64,000 nt of DNA from Actinomycetales bacterium (GCA_016715285.1 JADKAO010000008.1:62001-126000); one strand, 5' to 3'. Numbered from the stretch's first letter, positions 35,115-44,053 are shown. Notes: generated by a model from the sequence alone, not told the origin. Made by a program: numbers and translations.

Positions 35115-35128
35115 TATCGTCGCGAACC
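35115..35128 (+). promoter_or_regulatory. Leaderless-type promoter before the TetR unit
   Basis: A TATCGT -10 element ends eight bases before an ATG at 35129. The 19 bases around it (cggctcggctatcgtcgcg) recur before the alpha/beta hydrolase at 37528, again eight bases before an ATG. This spacing puts the transcription start at or next to the start codon. Confidence 0.45.
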
Positions 35129-35179
35129 ATGAGCGATTCGTCGTCCCGGCCCGGCCAGGCACCGGGTGATCCGGCGTGA
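35129..35179 (+). CDS. Possible 16-codon leader peptide coupled to tetR
   Basis: ATG at 35129 opens a 16-codon frame (MSDSSSRPGQAPGDPA) whose TGA overlaps the GTG start of the TetR gene (GTGA). With the leaderless promoter it would carry ribosomes to the tetR start, which has no ribosome-binding site of its own. This is inference from layout. Confidence 0.35.
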   Translation: MSDSSSRPGQAPGDPA

Positions 35180-35781
35180 CCGAGCCGGTGCGGCGCGGGC
35201 GACGACCCGGCGGCGAAGACACCCGCGCAGCCATCGTCGAGGCCGCTCTGGTCGAGTTCGCAACTGCGGGGTATGCCGCCACCTCCTTGCGTGGGATCGC
35301 TCGCCGCGCCGGGGTGGACCCGCGGCTCGTGCATCACTATTTCGAGGGCAAGGCCGCGCTGTTTGCGGAGATCATGCACGTGCCGGTCAATCCGGCGGGC
35401 ATCGTCGCATCCGTCGTCGATGGCGATCCCGACTCGCTGGGGGAGCGCATTGTGCGGACTTTCCTGTCGGTGTGGGACGACCCCGAGCGGCAGGCGGCTC
35501 TCGTCGCGCTCATCCGGACGGGCATCGACGGCAGCCCCGAGGCGCCCCAGTTGCGCGACTACATCACCGAGGATGTGGTCGGCCGGATCGTGCGGGCGCA
35601 TCCAGGAGCTGCGGGTCTGCCCACGCGCGAGCGCCAATTGCGGGCGAGCCTGATCGCCACCCAGATGCTCGGCCTCGCGATCGGGCGGTACGTGCTGCAC
35701 CTGCCCGAGCTTGCGGGCGCACCGGCTGAGGACATCGTCGGGCGCATCGGACCGATTCTCCAGCGGCACCTCACCCCCTAG
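35176..35781 (+). CDS. TetR-family transcriptional regulator
   Basis: 201 residues. The N-terminal helix-turn-helix reads ALVEFATAGYAATSLRGIAR, then RAGVDPRLVHHYFEGKAAL, the TetR signature. The C-terminal ligand domain (about 70-201) resembles the TetR_C group found beside ABC exporters. It probably represses the ABC operon downstream: an 18-bp palindrome lies across the start codon of that operon, 80 bp after this gene. The start is a GTG in GTGA overlap with a short leader frame. Confidence 0.88.
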   Translation: MTEPVRRGRRPGGEDTRAAIVEAALVEFATAGYAATSLRGIARRAGVDPRLVHHYFEGKAALFAEIMHVPVNPAGIVASVVDGDPDSLGERIVRTFLSVWDDPERQAALVALIRTGIDGSPEAPQLRDYITEDVVGRIVRAHPGAAGLPTRERQLRASLIATQMLGLAIGRYVLHLPELAGAPAEDIVGRIGPILQRHLTP

Positions 35782-35860
35782 TTCGTCGGCCTTCTGCTCC
35801 ACCCCACTTGGCCAGCCGGGCGAGGTGGGGGATTGCGCGGGGGCGGCTGAGCGGCATACA

Positions 35861-35878
35861 TTTCATCACATGATGAAA
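35861..35878. promoter_or_regulatory. Candidate TetR operator over the ABC gene start
   Basis: TTTCATCA-CA-TGATGAAA is a perfect inverted repeat with 8-bp arms. It overlaps the ATG codons at 35870 and 35873 of the ABC ATPase gene, so a bound dimer would block the start of a leaderless or short-leader transcript. Confidence 0.55.
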
Positions 35879-36730
35879 AAGGTTCTGGGGCGGCACGAGA
35901 AGCACGGTGCTCCCGATGTGTCTACCTCTGTGCTCGACGCGGCGACGACCAGCGCGGCAGGTGCGGCAGGTGCCGCCATCGTCGTCGACCACCTGCGGGT
36001 GGTGCGCGGCACGCGCGTCGTCCTCCCCGACATGAACCTCCAGATCCCAGCCGGCCAAGTCGTCGGCCTCCTCGGGCCCAGTGGCGGCGGCAAGTCCACC
36101 CTTATGCGCGCGATCGTCGGCGTGCAGGTTGTCGAGAGCGGCACCGTGACCGTGCTCGGGGAGCCCGCGGGATCCCCGGCGCTGCGGCGCCGGGTGGGCT
36201 ACCTGACGCAGGCCCCGAGTGTGTATGCCGACCTCTCCGTCCGCGCGAACGTCGCCTACTTCGGTCGTGTCGTCGGGGTCGGTGCCGACGCTGTTGATCG
36301 GGCCATCGCTGACGTTGACCTGACCGACCACGCCGATGCGCTCGTGGGCAACCTGTCGGGCGGCCAGTGGTCACGGGGCAACCTCGCGTGCACGCTGGTC
36401 GGGCAGCCCGAGGTGCTCGTCCTGGACGAACCAACAGTGGGGCTCGACCCGGTGCTGCGGCGCGACCTCTGGGAGATCTTCCGGAGGCTGGCCCGCGAGG
36501 GTCGCACGGTCCTCGTGTCGAGCCACGTGATGGACGAAGCCACGCGGTGCGACCGCCTTTTGCTCTTGCGCGGTGGTCAGATCCTGTCCGATTCGACCTT
36601 GCCGGACCTGCTCGCACGCACGGGTGCGTCCGACGCCGAAGGGGCCTTCCTCGCCCTCATCGGCCAAGCGGCAGCCCGCGACGCCGCCAGCGGAGTCAGC
36701 GGAAGCGACGGACAGGAGGGCGCGGCATGA
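35870..36730 (+). CDS. ABC transporter ATP-binding protein (ABC-2 exporter type)
   Basis: About 287 residues. Walker A GPSGGGKSTLMRAI, Q-loop GYLTQAPSVYADL, signature NLSGGQWSRG and Walker B EVLVLDEPTVGLDP are all present, followed by SSHVMDEATRCDRL (H-loop). It drives export with the permease encoded four bases into its 3' end. The first 35 residues before VVDHLRVVRG are variable and possibly not all translated. Control by the neighbouring TetR protein is likely; drug or lipid export is the usual role of this pairing. Confidence 0.9.
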   Translation: MMKKVLGRHEKHGAPDVSTSVLDAATTSAAGAAGAAIVVDHLRVVRGTRVVLPDMNLQIPAGQVVGLLGPSGGGKSTLMRAIVGVQVVESGTVTVLGEPAGSPALRRRVGYLTQAPSVYADLSVRANVAYFGRVVGVGADAVDRAIADVDLTDHADALVGNLSGGQWSRGNLACTLVGQPEVLVLDEPTVGLDPVLRRDLWEIFRRLAREGRTVLVSSHVMDEATRCDRLLLLRGGQILSDSTLPDLLARTGASDAEGAFLALIGQAAARDAASGVSGSDGQEGAA

Positions 36731-37461
36731 ACCCCCGCATCACGCTCGCCACCGCGGGCCGAATCCTGCAGCAGCTCAAGGGCGATCGCCGCACCGTGGC
36801 CCTCTTGCTCGTAGTGCCATGCGTTCTGATGGGACTCCTCGCGTGGGTATTCGCCGACTCGCCGATGCCTGTCTTTGACCGGATCGGGGCCTCGCTCCTC
36901 GGGGCGTTTCCGTTCGTCATCATGTTCATCGTCACGAGCATCGCGACGCTGCGCGAGCGCACCTCCGGCACCCTCGAACGGCTGCTCACGACACCGTTGG
37001 GCAAGGCCGACTTCATGCTCGGCTATGCCCTGGCCTTCGGGGTCGTCGCGATCCTCCAGGCGCTCGTCGCCTCGGTCTTCGCAGTGTGGGTCTGCGGACT
37101 CGACGTCGCCGGCCCAGTCTGGATGCTCGTGGTGATCGCGCTCGCCGACGCTCTGCTCGGCACGGCACTGGGCCTGCTCGCGTCGGGTTTCGCGCGCACG
37201 GAGTTCCAAGCGGTGCAGTTCATGCCGGCATTCGTGCTCCCGCAGTTCCTCCTCTGCGGACTCCTGGTGGAGCGTGACCAGATGCCCGCCGTGCTCTCGA
37301 CGGTCTCAGACTTCCTCCCGCTCTCGTATGCCGTTGACGCGATGCAAAAGGTCACCACCGCGGTCGACCCGGCTATCTGGGGAGACATCGGCGTCATCGC
37401 GCTGTGGGTCGTTGGTGCCGTGCTGCTGGGGTCGCTCACCCTGCGCCGCCGCACGCCCTGA
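36727..37461 (+). CDS. ABC-2 type transporter permease
   Basis: 244 residues with six membrane helices. The central block ERTSGTLERLLTTPLGKADF is the ABC-2 hallmark. The ATG at 36727 overlaps the ATPase stop (ATGA), so the two are co-translated. It forms a homodimeric membrane channel for the exporter. Confidence 0.9.
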   Translation: MNPRITLATAGRILQQLKGDRRTVALLLVVPCVLMGLLAWVFADSPMPVFDRIGASLLGAFPFVIMFIVTSIATLRERTSGTLERLLTTPLGKADFMLGYALAFGVVAILQALVASVFAVWVCGLDVAGPVWMLVVIALADALLGTALGLLASGFARTEFQAVQFMPAFVLPQFLLCGLLVERDQMPAVLSTVSDFLPLSYAVDAMQKVTTAVDPAIWGDIGVIALWVVGAVLLGSLTLRRRTP

Positions 37462-37513
37462 CCTCTCTCCTCGCCCTGGCCGCTTGCAGACAGAGCGGCT
37501 GCCTCGGCTCGGC

Positions 37514-37527
37514 TATCGTCGCGGTCC
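37514..37527 (+). promoter_or_regulatory. Leaderless-type promoter of the alpha/beta hydrolase gene
   Basis: TATCGT at 37514-37519 ends eight bases before ATG 37528, in the same 19-base context as at 35108-35126. No ribosome-binding site is present between. Confidence 0.45.
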
Positions 37528-38229
37528 ATGAGTGACGTAACGATCCTGCTCATCCACGGTCTGGGCGGCAACTCCCACGTGTGGTCTGGTGTGCGCGAGC
37601 ACCTCGCTGGTCGCGATGTGCTCGCGCTCGACCTTGCGGGGCACGGGGAAGGGCGCCGGCTCGCGCGCTACGACGTGGGCGGGATGACTGCCGACCTCGC
37701 CTCGCGGCTCGACCCCACCCGCCGGTATGCCGTCCTCGGCCACTCCCTGGGCGGCGTGATCGGTCTGGCGTTGGGTTCGGGTTGGTTTGGCGTGCATGTG
37801 GATCGCGTTGTGGGAGTAGGCATCAAGGTCGCCTGGACCGATGCCGAGCGGGAGTATGTCGCGGCGTTGGCGGCCAAGCCGGTCGCGTGGTTTGAAACGC
37901 GCGAGGCGGCTATCGAGCGATATCTGAAGGTCGCCGGGCTGATGGGGCTCGTCTTGGCTGACTCGCCGGCTGCTCTGTCCGGCGCGATTGAGGTGGATGG
38001 GCGGTGGCGCACGACGGTCGATCCGGCGACCCCGGGCGTGGGGGCGCCGGACATGGCGAGTTTGTTGGCGGCGTGCCAGGCCGAGGTGGTGTTAGCGCGA
38101 GGTGAGCTCGACCCGATGGTGAGTGAGGCCGATCTCGACACACTGGTCCCCGGTCACGTGACCCTTGCGGGGCTCGGCCACAACCCCCATGTCGAGTCGC
38201 CACACTCCGTCGCCCAACTCATGCGCTAG
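37528..38229 (+). CDS. Alpha/beta hydrolase
   Basis: 233 residues. ILLIHGLGGNSHVWSGV (oxyanion strand), nucleophile elbow VLGHSLGGVIGLALG (serine near residue 74), an acidic residue in ARGELDPMVSEADL and the final histidine in LAGLGHNPHVESPH form a standard Ser-Asp-His set. It is a soluble esterase, lipase-like or C-C hydrolase; the substrate is unknown. It lies between the ABC operon and tctC in the same direction but has its own promoter. Confidence 0.88.
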   Translation: MSDVTILLIHGLGGNSHVWSGVREHLAGRDVLALDLAGHGEGRRLARYDVGGMTADLASRLDPTRRYAVLGHSLGGVIGLALGSGWFGVHVDRVVGVGIKVAWTDAEREYVAALAAKPVAWFETREAAIERYLKVAGLMGLVLADSPAALSGAIEVDGRWRTTVDPATPGVGAPDMASLLAACQAEVVLARGELDPMVSEADLDTLVPGHVTLAGLGHNPHVESPHSVAQLMR

Positions 38230-38371
38230 CTGGTATGCCGTGCCTTTCGGCGCCATAAGCGACCGGTGGGTAAAGAGAGCGCAACGAAACCCACTCAACC
38301 GCGTGTCGGAGTGGTGGAATGTCCCATCGCGGTCTCAGCAACGGTGCTGACGATTCGAGAAGGAGACTCCC

Positions 38372-39403
38372 ATGGCCCTTCGTCCACCTCCCTCCCGCCG
38401 CCCCGCCCGCTTCTTGGCGTTGGCAACCGTCTCTGCGCTCGCACTCGCAGCGTGCAGTAGTGGCGGATCCGCTGGCTCGAATAGTGCAGCGGGCAGCAAT
38501 TACCCCACCGGCACCATCACCATGGTGGTGCCCTTCTCGGCGGGTGGCCCGACTGACACGGTCGCGCGACTGGTCGCCGAACCGATGAGCAAGACACTCG
38601 GTCAGCAGATCATCGTTCAAAACGTCGAAGGAGCCGGTGGCACGCTCGGCGCGGGCGAAGTCGCCAAGGCCAAGAACGACGGCTACAAGATCCTCATGCA
38701 TCACATCGGGATGTCGACGGCTCCGGCGCTCTATTCCAACTTGGCGTTCAAGCCGCTGGAGAGCTTCCAGACGATCGGCCTGGTGACCGAGGTGCCGATG
38801 ACGATCATCTCCAAGAAGGACCTCGCACCAGCCAACTTCAAAGAGCTCGTCGAATACGTCAAGGCCAACAAGGAAAAGGTCACGTACGCCAATGCCGGTA
38901 TCGGCTCGGCCTCGCAGCTGTGTGGTCTGCTCATCGAAAAGGCCCTCGGGGTGGACCTCACCGAGGTGCCTTATAAGGGCACCGGGCCGGCGATGACCGA
39001 CCTCGTCGGTGGTCAGGTCGACTTCATGTGTGACCAGACGACCAACACGACCGCTCAAATCAAGCCCGGCAAGGTCAAGGCGTATGCCGTCACGACAGCC
39101 ACGCGGGTCAAGAGCCTGCCCGACATCCCGACGACGACCGAAGAAGGCATGCCCGACCTCAAGGTCGGTGTCTGGCACGGCCTGTATGCCCCCGCAGGCA
39201 CGTCCGAAGCCGTCGTCAAGAAGCTCACCGACGCCCTGGCCGCAGCCCTCAAAGACCCGAAGGTCATTGAGAAGATGGCCGACCTCGGCACAGCACCCGA
39301 AGCAGCCGACCAGATCAACCCGGCCGCACACACCGCCAAACTCAAGGCCCAGCTCGACCTCTGGACGCCCGTCATCAAGGCTGCCGGAGTGAAGGCCGCC
39401 TGA
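38372..39403 (+). CDS. tctC: Tripartite tricarboxylate transporter substrate-binding lipoprotein
   Basis: 343 residues. The signal peptide ends in a lipobox (LALAACSS, cysteine near 27), so the protein is anchored outside the membrane. The Bug/TctC domain follows: GTITMVVPFSAGGPTDTVAR, EGAGGTLGAGEVAKAKNDGY and VPYKGTGPAMTDLVGGQVDF. It captures a carboxylate such as citrate for the TctAB channel. An AAGGAG ribosome-binding site lies upstream. It is the first gene of tctCBA; the terminator at 41528 closes the operon. Confidence 0.92.
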   Translation: MALRPPPSRRPARFLALATVSALALAACSSGGSAGSNSAAGSNYPTGTITMVVPFSAGGPTDTVARLVAEPMSKTLGQQIIVQNVEGAGGTLGAGEVAKAKNDGYKILMHHIGMSTAPALYSNLAFKPLESFQTIGLVTEVPMTIISKKDLAPANFKELVEYVKANKEKVTYANAGIGSASQLCGLLIEKALGVDLTEVPYKGTGPAMTDLVGGQVDFMCDQTTNTTAQIKPGKVKAYAVTTATRVKSLPDIPTTTEEGMPDLKVGVWHGLYAPAGTSEAVVKKLTDALAAALKDPKVIEKMADLGTAPEAADQINPAAHTAKLKAQLDLWTPVIKAAGVKAA

Positions 39404-39404
39404 C

Positions 39405-39992
39405 ATGGCCACCGACAACGGTCCCGCCCCCGCAGGGGGGCGGGACCTGTCCGAGGCAACCCCACCGCATACCGGCGTTGGAGACGCTGCTGCCCCACCC
39501 AATCCGCCCACCCGATGGCAGCTGACCAAGGCCGATTTCTATTCGGGGGCGATCTTTGTCGCCTTCGGAGCGGCGTTCGCCGCGGCGTCGTCGCAGTACA
39601 CCGTCGGCACGCTGCTCCGGATGGGGCCCGGCTACTTCCCGCGGCTCCTCGGCATCATTCTCGCGGTCATGGGGCTGGCCATCGTCGGTCTCGCCGTGTT
39701 GCACTTCGTGCGCCCGCGAGCTGACGAACAGGCTCCTGAGGAGCAAGCCGTGCCGTGGATGCGGGGCGGTTTGCTCCTGGCGGCGGTCCTGCTGTTCGGG
39801 TTCATCATCGGCGGGGCCGGGTTGCTGCCCACGGTGCTGCTCACGACCTTCGTCGCGGCGCTCGCCGGACAGGGCACCACTCCTGCGCGAGCTGCGGTGA
39901 TCGCGGTCGGCATCACCGCTCTGTGCTTGGTCATCTTCGTCTTCCTGCTGCGGCTGACCGTGCCGTTGTTTGGACCCTGGGTCGGAGGCTGA
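39405..39992 (+). CDS. tctB: Tripartite tricarboxylate transporter small membrane subunit
   Basis: 195 residues with four membrane helices: YSGAIFVAFGAAFAAASSQY with the TctB signature RMGPGYFPRLLGIILAVMGL, then GLLLAAVLLFGFIIGGAGLL and more. The N-terminal 40 residues are proline-rich and cytosolic. It starts one base after the tctC stop. It pairs with TctA for sodium- or proton-driven uptake. Confidence 0.9.
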   Translation: MATDNGPAPAGGRDLSEATPPHTGVGDAAAPPNPPTRWQLTKADFYSGAIFVAFGAAFAAASSQYTVGTLLRMGPGYFPRLLGIILAVMGLAIVGLAVLHFVRPRADEQAPEEQAVPWMRGGLLLAAVLLFGFIIGGAGLLPTVLLTTFVAALAGQGTTPARAAVIAVGITALCLVIFVFLLRLTVPLFGPWVGG

Positions 39993-39995
39993 TCG

Positions 39996-41492
39996 ATGGA
40001 CAACATCCTGCTGGGCATCCAGACCGCACTCACGCCGACAAACCTCTTGGTCTGCCTGATCGGCTGCGCCCTGGGCACCGCGGTCGGGGTTCTCCCCGGG
40101 ATCGGCCCCACGGCAACGATCGCGCTGCTGCTGCCGATCACCTTCAACTTTGACCCGGTGTCCTCGCTCATCATGCTCGCGGGGATCTATTACGGGGCCC
40201 AGTACGGCGGGTCGACAACGGCGATCCTGCTCAATCTGCCCGGTGAGACATCAGCTGCCGTGACCGCCATCGACGGCTATCAGATGGCTCGACAAGGCAG
40301 AGCCGGGCAAGCCCTGGCAACAGCCGCGCTCGGTTCGTTCTTCGCCGGCACGGTGGCCACGGTCGTCTTGGCGGTCTTCGCGCCGCCGCTGGCCGAAGCT
40401 GCGTTGAAATTCGGTCCGGCAGAGTATTTCTCGCTGGTGGTTCTTGGCCTGGTGGCCTCGATCGCGCTCGCGAGTGGGTCGCTGTGGAAGGCACTGGCGA
40501 TGATCATGCTCGGCCTGCTGCTCGGGCTGGTCGGTCAAGACGTGGAGTCCGGCGCGTCGCGGTTTACCTTCGGGGCTGGCGAACTCGACGGCGGGTTGAA
40601 CTTTGTGTCGCTGGCCGTCGGCATGTTCGGTGTCGCGGAGATCCTGCGCAACCTCGCATCCGGCATACATCGTCCGTCGATGGTGCGCGAGGTGAAGAGC
40701 CTCCGGCTCAGCCGCGCTGACTTCAAGCAGATGACACCCCCGGTCTTGCGGGGCACGCTCATGGGTTCGCTGTTGGGCATCCTGCCCGGTGCTGGTCACG
40801 TACTCGCGTCCTTCACCTCCTACTCCGTGGAGAAGCGGATCTCCAAGACCCCCGAACGCTTCGGCCACGGGGCCATCGAGGGCGTCGCTGCCCCAGAGTC
40901 GGCCAACAATGCGGCAGCCCAGACCTCCTTTATCCCGCTGCTCACGCTCGGTCTCCCAGCCAACCCGGTCATGGCCTTGCTCATCGGGGCGTTCATCATC
41001 CAGGGCATCACTCCAGGACCCAACGTCATCAACGACGAGCCAGTGCTTTTCTGGGGGCTCATTGCCTCGATGTGGGTCGGCAACCTCATGCTCGTCATGC
41101 TCAACCTGCCGCTCATCGGGCTGTGGGTGAAGCTGCTGACCATCCCTTATCGAGTGCTCTTCCCGGCGATCATCGCGTTTTCGACCATCGGGTGCTACTC
41201 GCTTGGCCTGAACGCCTACCACGTGTTTGCGATCGCGTTCTTTGGGTTGCTGGGTTACGTGCTCATCCGGTTTGGCTGCGAGCCAGCGCCGCTGCTGTTG
41301 GGGTTTGTCCTGGGGCCGCTGCTGGAGGAGAACTTCCGACGCGCCATGACGATCTCTCGGGGTGACGCCTCGGTGTTCCTCACCCGGCCCATCTCGCTCG
41401 CCATGCTGGTCGTCGCGGCGGTCTTCCTCGTCGTCGCGGTCCTGCCGTCGATCAAGAAGAAGCGTGACGTGGTCTTTGCCGAAGATGAGTGA
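39996..41492 (+). CDS. tctA: Tripartite tricarboxylate transporter large membrane subunit
   Basis: 498 residues with about twelve membrane helices. The two repeated family motifs are present: GVLPGIGPTATIALLLPITF near residue 30 and GILPGAGHVLASFTSYSVEK near 262, with YGGSTTAILLNLPGE and SANNAAAQTSFIPLLTLGLP. It forms the translocation channel. Three bases separate it from tctB. Confidence 0.93.
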   Translation: MDNILLGIQTALTPTNLLVCLIGCALGTAVGVLPGIGPTATIALLLPITFNFDPVSSLIMLAGIYYGAQYGGSTTAILLNLPGETSAAVTAIDGYQMARQGRAGQALATAALGSFFAGTVATVVLAVFAPPLAEAALKFGPAEYFSLVVLGLVASIALASGSLWKALAMIMLGLLLGLVGQDVESGASRFTFGAGELDGGLNFVSLAVGMFGVAEILRNLASGIHRPSMVREVKSLRLSRADFKQMTPPVLRGTLMGSLLGILPGAGHVLASFTSYSVEKRISKTPERFGHGAIEGVAAPESANNAAAQTSFIPLLTLGLPANPVMALLIGAFIIQGITPGPNVINDEPVLFWGLIASMWVGNLMLVMLNLPLIGLWVKLLTIPYRVLFPAIIAFSTIGCYSLGLNAYHVFAIAFFGLLGYVLIRFGCEPAPLLLGFVLGPLLEENFRRAMTISRGDASVFLTRPISLAMLVVAAVFLVVAVLPSIKKKRDVVFAEDE

Positions 41493-41527
41493 GAGCTGAG
41501 CGCGTCGGGTCCTTGGGGCCCCGGCAG

Positions 41528-41563
41528 ACGGGTGGAGTCGTCAGCGACGGCTCCACCCGTTTT
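41528..41563. terminator. Intrinsic terminator of tctCBA
   Basis: ACGGGTGGAG pairs with CTCCACCCGT, and the inner TCGTC/GACGG extends the stem to about 15 bp with a three-base loop, followed by TTTT. It lies between the convergent tctA and universal stress genes and overlaps the last codons of the latter, so it may work in both directions. Confidence 0.85.
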
Positions 41564-41963
41564 GGTGCTCGTCGGTGGCCTTGACGGACAGGACGGGACA
41601 CGTCGCGTCGAGCAGGATCTTCTGTGCGACTGATCCCATGATGAGTTTGCCGACGGGGGTGCGGCGACGCAGCCCGATGATGATCAGGTCTGCGTTGCGG
41701 GCGTCGGCGACGTGGAGCACTTGTTCGGCCGGGTCGAGGCCTTCCACGAGTTGCACGAGTTCGTGAGTCACCCCAGATTGGTTGAGGAAGTCATCGAGGC
41801 TGGCCATCGCAGCCGACGACGCAAAACGGGGGTCGACGAGCGAGTCTCCCCGGGTGGCATTCACGACCAAGAGGGTGATCCCGCGGGTGCGCGCTTCCTC
41901 CACGGCGGCCTCGATGGCGGCCCGTCCCTCAGGCGTCGGAATGTAGCCCACGACAGCAACCAT
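41541..41963 (-). CDS. Universal stress protein (UspA family)
   Basis: 140 residues from ATG 41963 (AGGAAAGG upstream); a GTG at 41972 is an alternative. The fold begins VAVVGYIPTPEGRAAIEAAV, and the C-terminal nucleotide motif G-2x-G-9x-G(S/T) is visible around RRTPVGKLIMGSVAQKILLD, so it likely binds ATP. It may help survival under stress or energy limitation. It is a single gene converging with tctA. Confidence 0.88.
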   Translation of the reverse strand: MVAVVGYIPTPEGRAAIEAAVEEARTRGITLLVVNATRGDSLVDPRFASSAAMASLDDFLNQSGVTHELVQLVEGLDPAEQVLHVADARNADLIIIGLRRRTPVGKLIMGSVAQKILLDATCPVLSVKATDEHQNGWSRR

Positions 41964-42268
41964 GCTTGGCACCTTTCCTCGACAGTGAGGCCTCGGGTGA
42001 AGCTTGAGGATGGCTCATTCTGCCCGGTTGACGCCGATCGTGGTGCCTAACTCCGGCAGCTTCTCGCAGCGCTCGCGGGCTGTCCACGGCATACCTGCCT
42101 GAGGAAGTGGTGGAGGTCAGGCAACCGGACGTGATGCGCACCATAGGAGGTATGCCGTAGGGCAGGTAGCGGACGGCATACCAGGTGCGAGAAACTGATC
42201 TATTACCTGTCACCGTATGCCGCGCGGTTCGCCACCGCGTGGCGTGCCCTTCTGTGGAGTCAACCTGC
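41964..42268. other. Intergenic region upstream of malic enzyme with paired motifs
   Basis: No gene is seen. Four TATGCCG/CGGCATA motifs fall here, including the inverted pair GGTATGCCGT (42149-42158) and ACGGCATACC (42173-42182), which could form a hairpin in the malic enzyme leader. Confidence 0.55.
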
Positions 42269-44053
42269 GTGCTGTACCACAACGACTACGAGCTCGACAC
42301 GACCCGCCGCGACGCGCCGATCCGGATTTCGGCGCGCGGTCGGGCGGTGCTGGCTAACCCAATGACCAACCGCGCCACCGCTTTTACGGTGCAGGAGCGG
42401 CGTTATCTCGGGCTTGTCGGGCTCATGCCGGGCGGGGTGACGTCGCTGGGCAACCAGGTGCGCCGGGTCTATGCGCAATACCAGTCGGCCAAGACGCCGT
42501 TCGCGAAGCACAACTACCTCGCAAACCTGCGGGACCGCAACGAAATTCTGTTCTACCGGCTCCTGGCTGACCACATCGAAGAGATGATGCCGATCATTTA
42601 TACGCCGACGATTGGCGAGGTGATCGAGCGCTTTAGCCACGAATACAACCGGAGCAGAGGCGTTTTCCTCTCGATCGATCGGCCTGACGATGTCGAGCAG
42701 TCGCTGCGTGACTATGGCCTTGAGAGTGGCGAGGTCGACCTCATCGTGCTCACCGACTCGGAGGGCATCCTCGGCATCGGTGACCAAGGCATCGGTGGCA
42801 TCGAGATCGCGATCGGCAAACTGTCGGTGTATACGGCGGCGGCGGGCTTGCATCCGCGGCGCGTGATCCCGGTCGTGCTCGATGTGGGCACGGACAACCT
42901 CGGGCTGCTCAACAGCGACCTCTATCTCGGGGAGCGGCACGCGCGGGTGCGTGGGGAGCGTTACGACGAGTTCATGGACCACGTCGTCCAGACCGCGAGC
43001 CGCCTTTTCCCGAGGGCGATGCTCCACTGGGAAGACTTCGGCGCGAGCAACGCCCACCGCCTGCTGGAGAAGTACCGGCATACCCACTGCACTTTTAACG
43101 ACGACATCCAGGGGACGGCCGCGGTCGCGCTCGCTGCGGTGTTGGCGGGGGTCAACGTCACCGGTATGCCGTTGCACGAGCACCGCGTCGTCATCTTTGG
43201 TGGCGGGACGGCCGGGATCGGGATCGCAGATCTGTTGCGGGACACGCTGATTCGCGATGGCGTTGACCCGGAGGTGGCACAGGGACAGTTCTATGTGATG
43301 GGCAGCAAGGGGCTGTTTGTCGACGACATGGCGTCGTTGCGGGAGTTCCAGAAGCCGTATGCGCGCACGCGAGACGAGGTCTCGACGTGGGTGTTGAGCG
43401 GGCCTGCCAATGGGCACGGCAACGGTCATGGCGGGTTAAATGGCAACGGCCGCAACGGAAATGGCAACGGGCATCCGCCGATCTCGCTGGCCGATGTCGT
43501 CCGCAACGTGCGCCCGACGATCCTCATCGGGACATCGACGGTCGGTGGAGCTTTCTCGAAGTCGATCGTGACGGACATGGCGGCGCACTGCGACCGGCCG
43601 ATCATCATGCCGCTGTCCAACCCCACCGCGCGTGCGGAGGCTACCCCCGCCGACCTCATCGAGTGGACCCAGGGGCGCGCCCTCATCGCGACGGGGAGTC
43701 CGTTTGAGCCGGTGGACTATCGCGAGGTGCGGCACGTCATCGCGCAAGCCAACAACGCGCTGATCTTCCCCGGGCTGGGGCTGGGGGTCGCCGCTTCGGA
43801 CGCCGCGCGGGTGACTGACGGGATGATCGTCGCGGCGGCCGATGCCCTGGCGTCACTGGTCAACGCCTATCGGCCGGGCGCATCGCTGCTGCCGCGGATC
43901 AGCGAGCTGCGGCCGGTGTCAGCTCACGTGGCGCTCGCGGTCGCCCAGGCCGCAGCCGACGAGGGCGTCGCAAGGCAGCCGCTGCAGGACCCGGTCAACG
44001 ACATCTACACCCGCATGTGGCAGCCGGAATATCCGCCAGTCGAGATCATCTGA
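42269..44053 (+). CDS. NAD(P)-dependent malic enzyme, large type
   Basis: 594 residues; oxidative decarboxylation of malate to pyruvate. Motifs: VYAQYQSAKTPFAKHNYLAN, MPIIYTPTIGEVIERFSHEY, VVLDVGTDNLGLLNSDLYLG, HWEDFGASNAHRLLEKYRH, CTFNDDIQGTAAVALAAVLA (metal site), FGGGTAGIGIADLL (nucleotide binding). An odd Gly/Asn/His-rich insertion of about 22 residues (GHGNGHGGLNGNGRNGNGNG) sits near residue 385 in the NAD domain. I chose GTG 42269 because GGAG lies nine bases upstream; the frame is open further to 42185. Its last eight bases overlap the convergent TPR gene. Confidence 0.92.
   Translation: MLYHNDYELDTTRRDAPIRISARGRAVLANPMTNRATAFTVQERRYLGLVGLMPGGVTSLGNQVRRVYAQYQSAKTPFAKHNYLANLRDRNEILFYRLLADHIEEMMPIIYTPTIGEVIERFSHEYNRSRGVFLSIDRPDDVEQSLRDYGLESGEVDLIVLTDSEGILGIGDQGIGGIEIAIGKLSVYTAAAGLHPRRVIPVVLDVGTDNLGLLNSDLYLGERHARVRGERYDEFMDHVVQTASRLFPRAMLHWEDFGASNAHRLLEKYRHTHCTFNDDIQGTAAVALAAVLAGVNVTGMPLHEHRVVIFGGGTAGIGIADLLRDTLIRDGVDPEVAQGQFYVMGSKGLFVDDMASLREFQKPYARTRDEVSTWVLSGPANGHGNGHGGLNGNGRNGNGNGHPPISLADVVRNVRPTILIGTSTVGGAFSKSIVTDMAAHCDRPIIMPLSNPTARAEATPADLIEWTQGRALIATGSPFEPVDYREVRHVIAQANNALIFPGLGLGVAASDAARVTDGMIVAAADALASLVNAYRPGASLLPRISELRPVSAHVALAVAQAAADEGVARQPLQDPVNDIYTRMWQPEYPPVEII

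Larger units (their letters stand above)
34731..35128. other. Intergenic region with a 20-bp tandem repeat
   Basis: Besides the four-copy repeat at 34811-34890 I see no gene. A leaderless-type promoter for the TetR unit lies at its right end. Confidence 0.5.
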
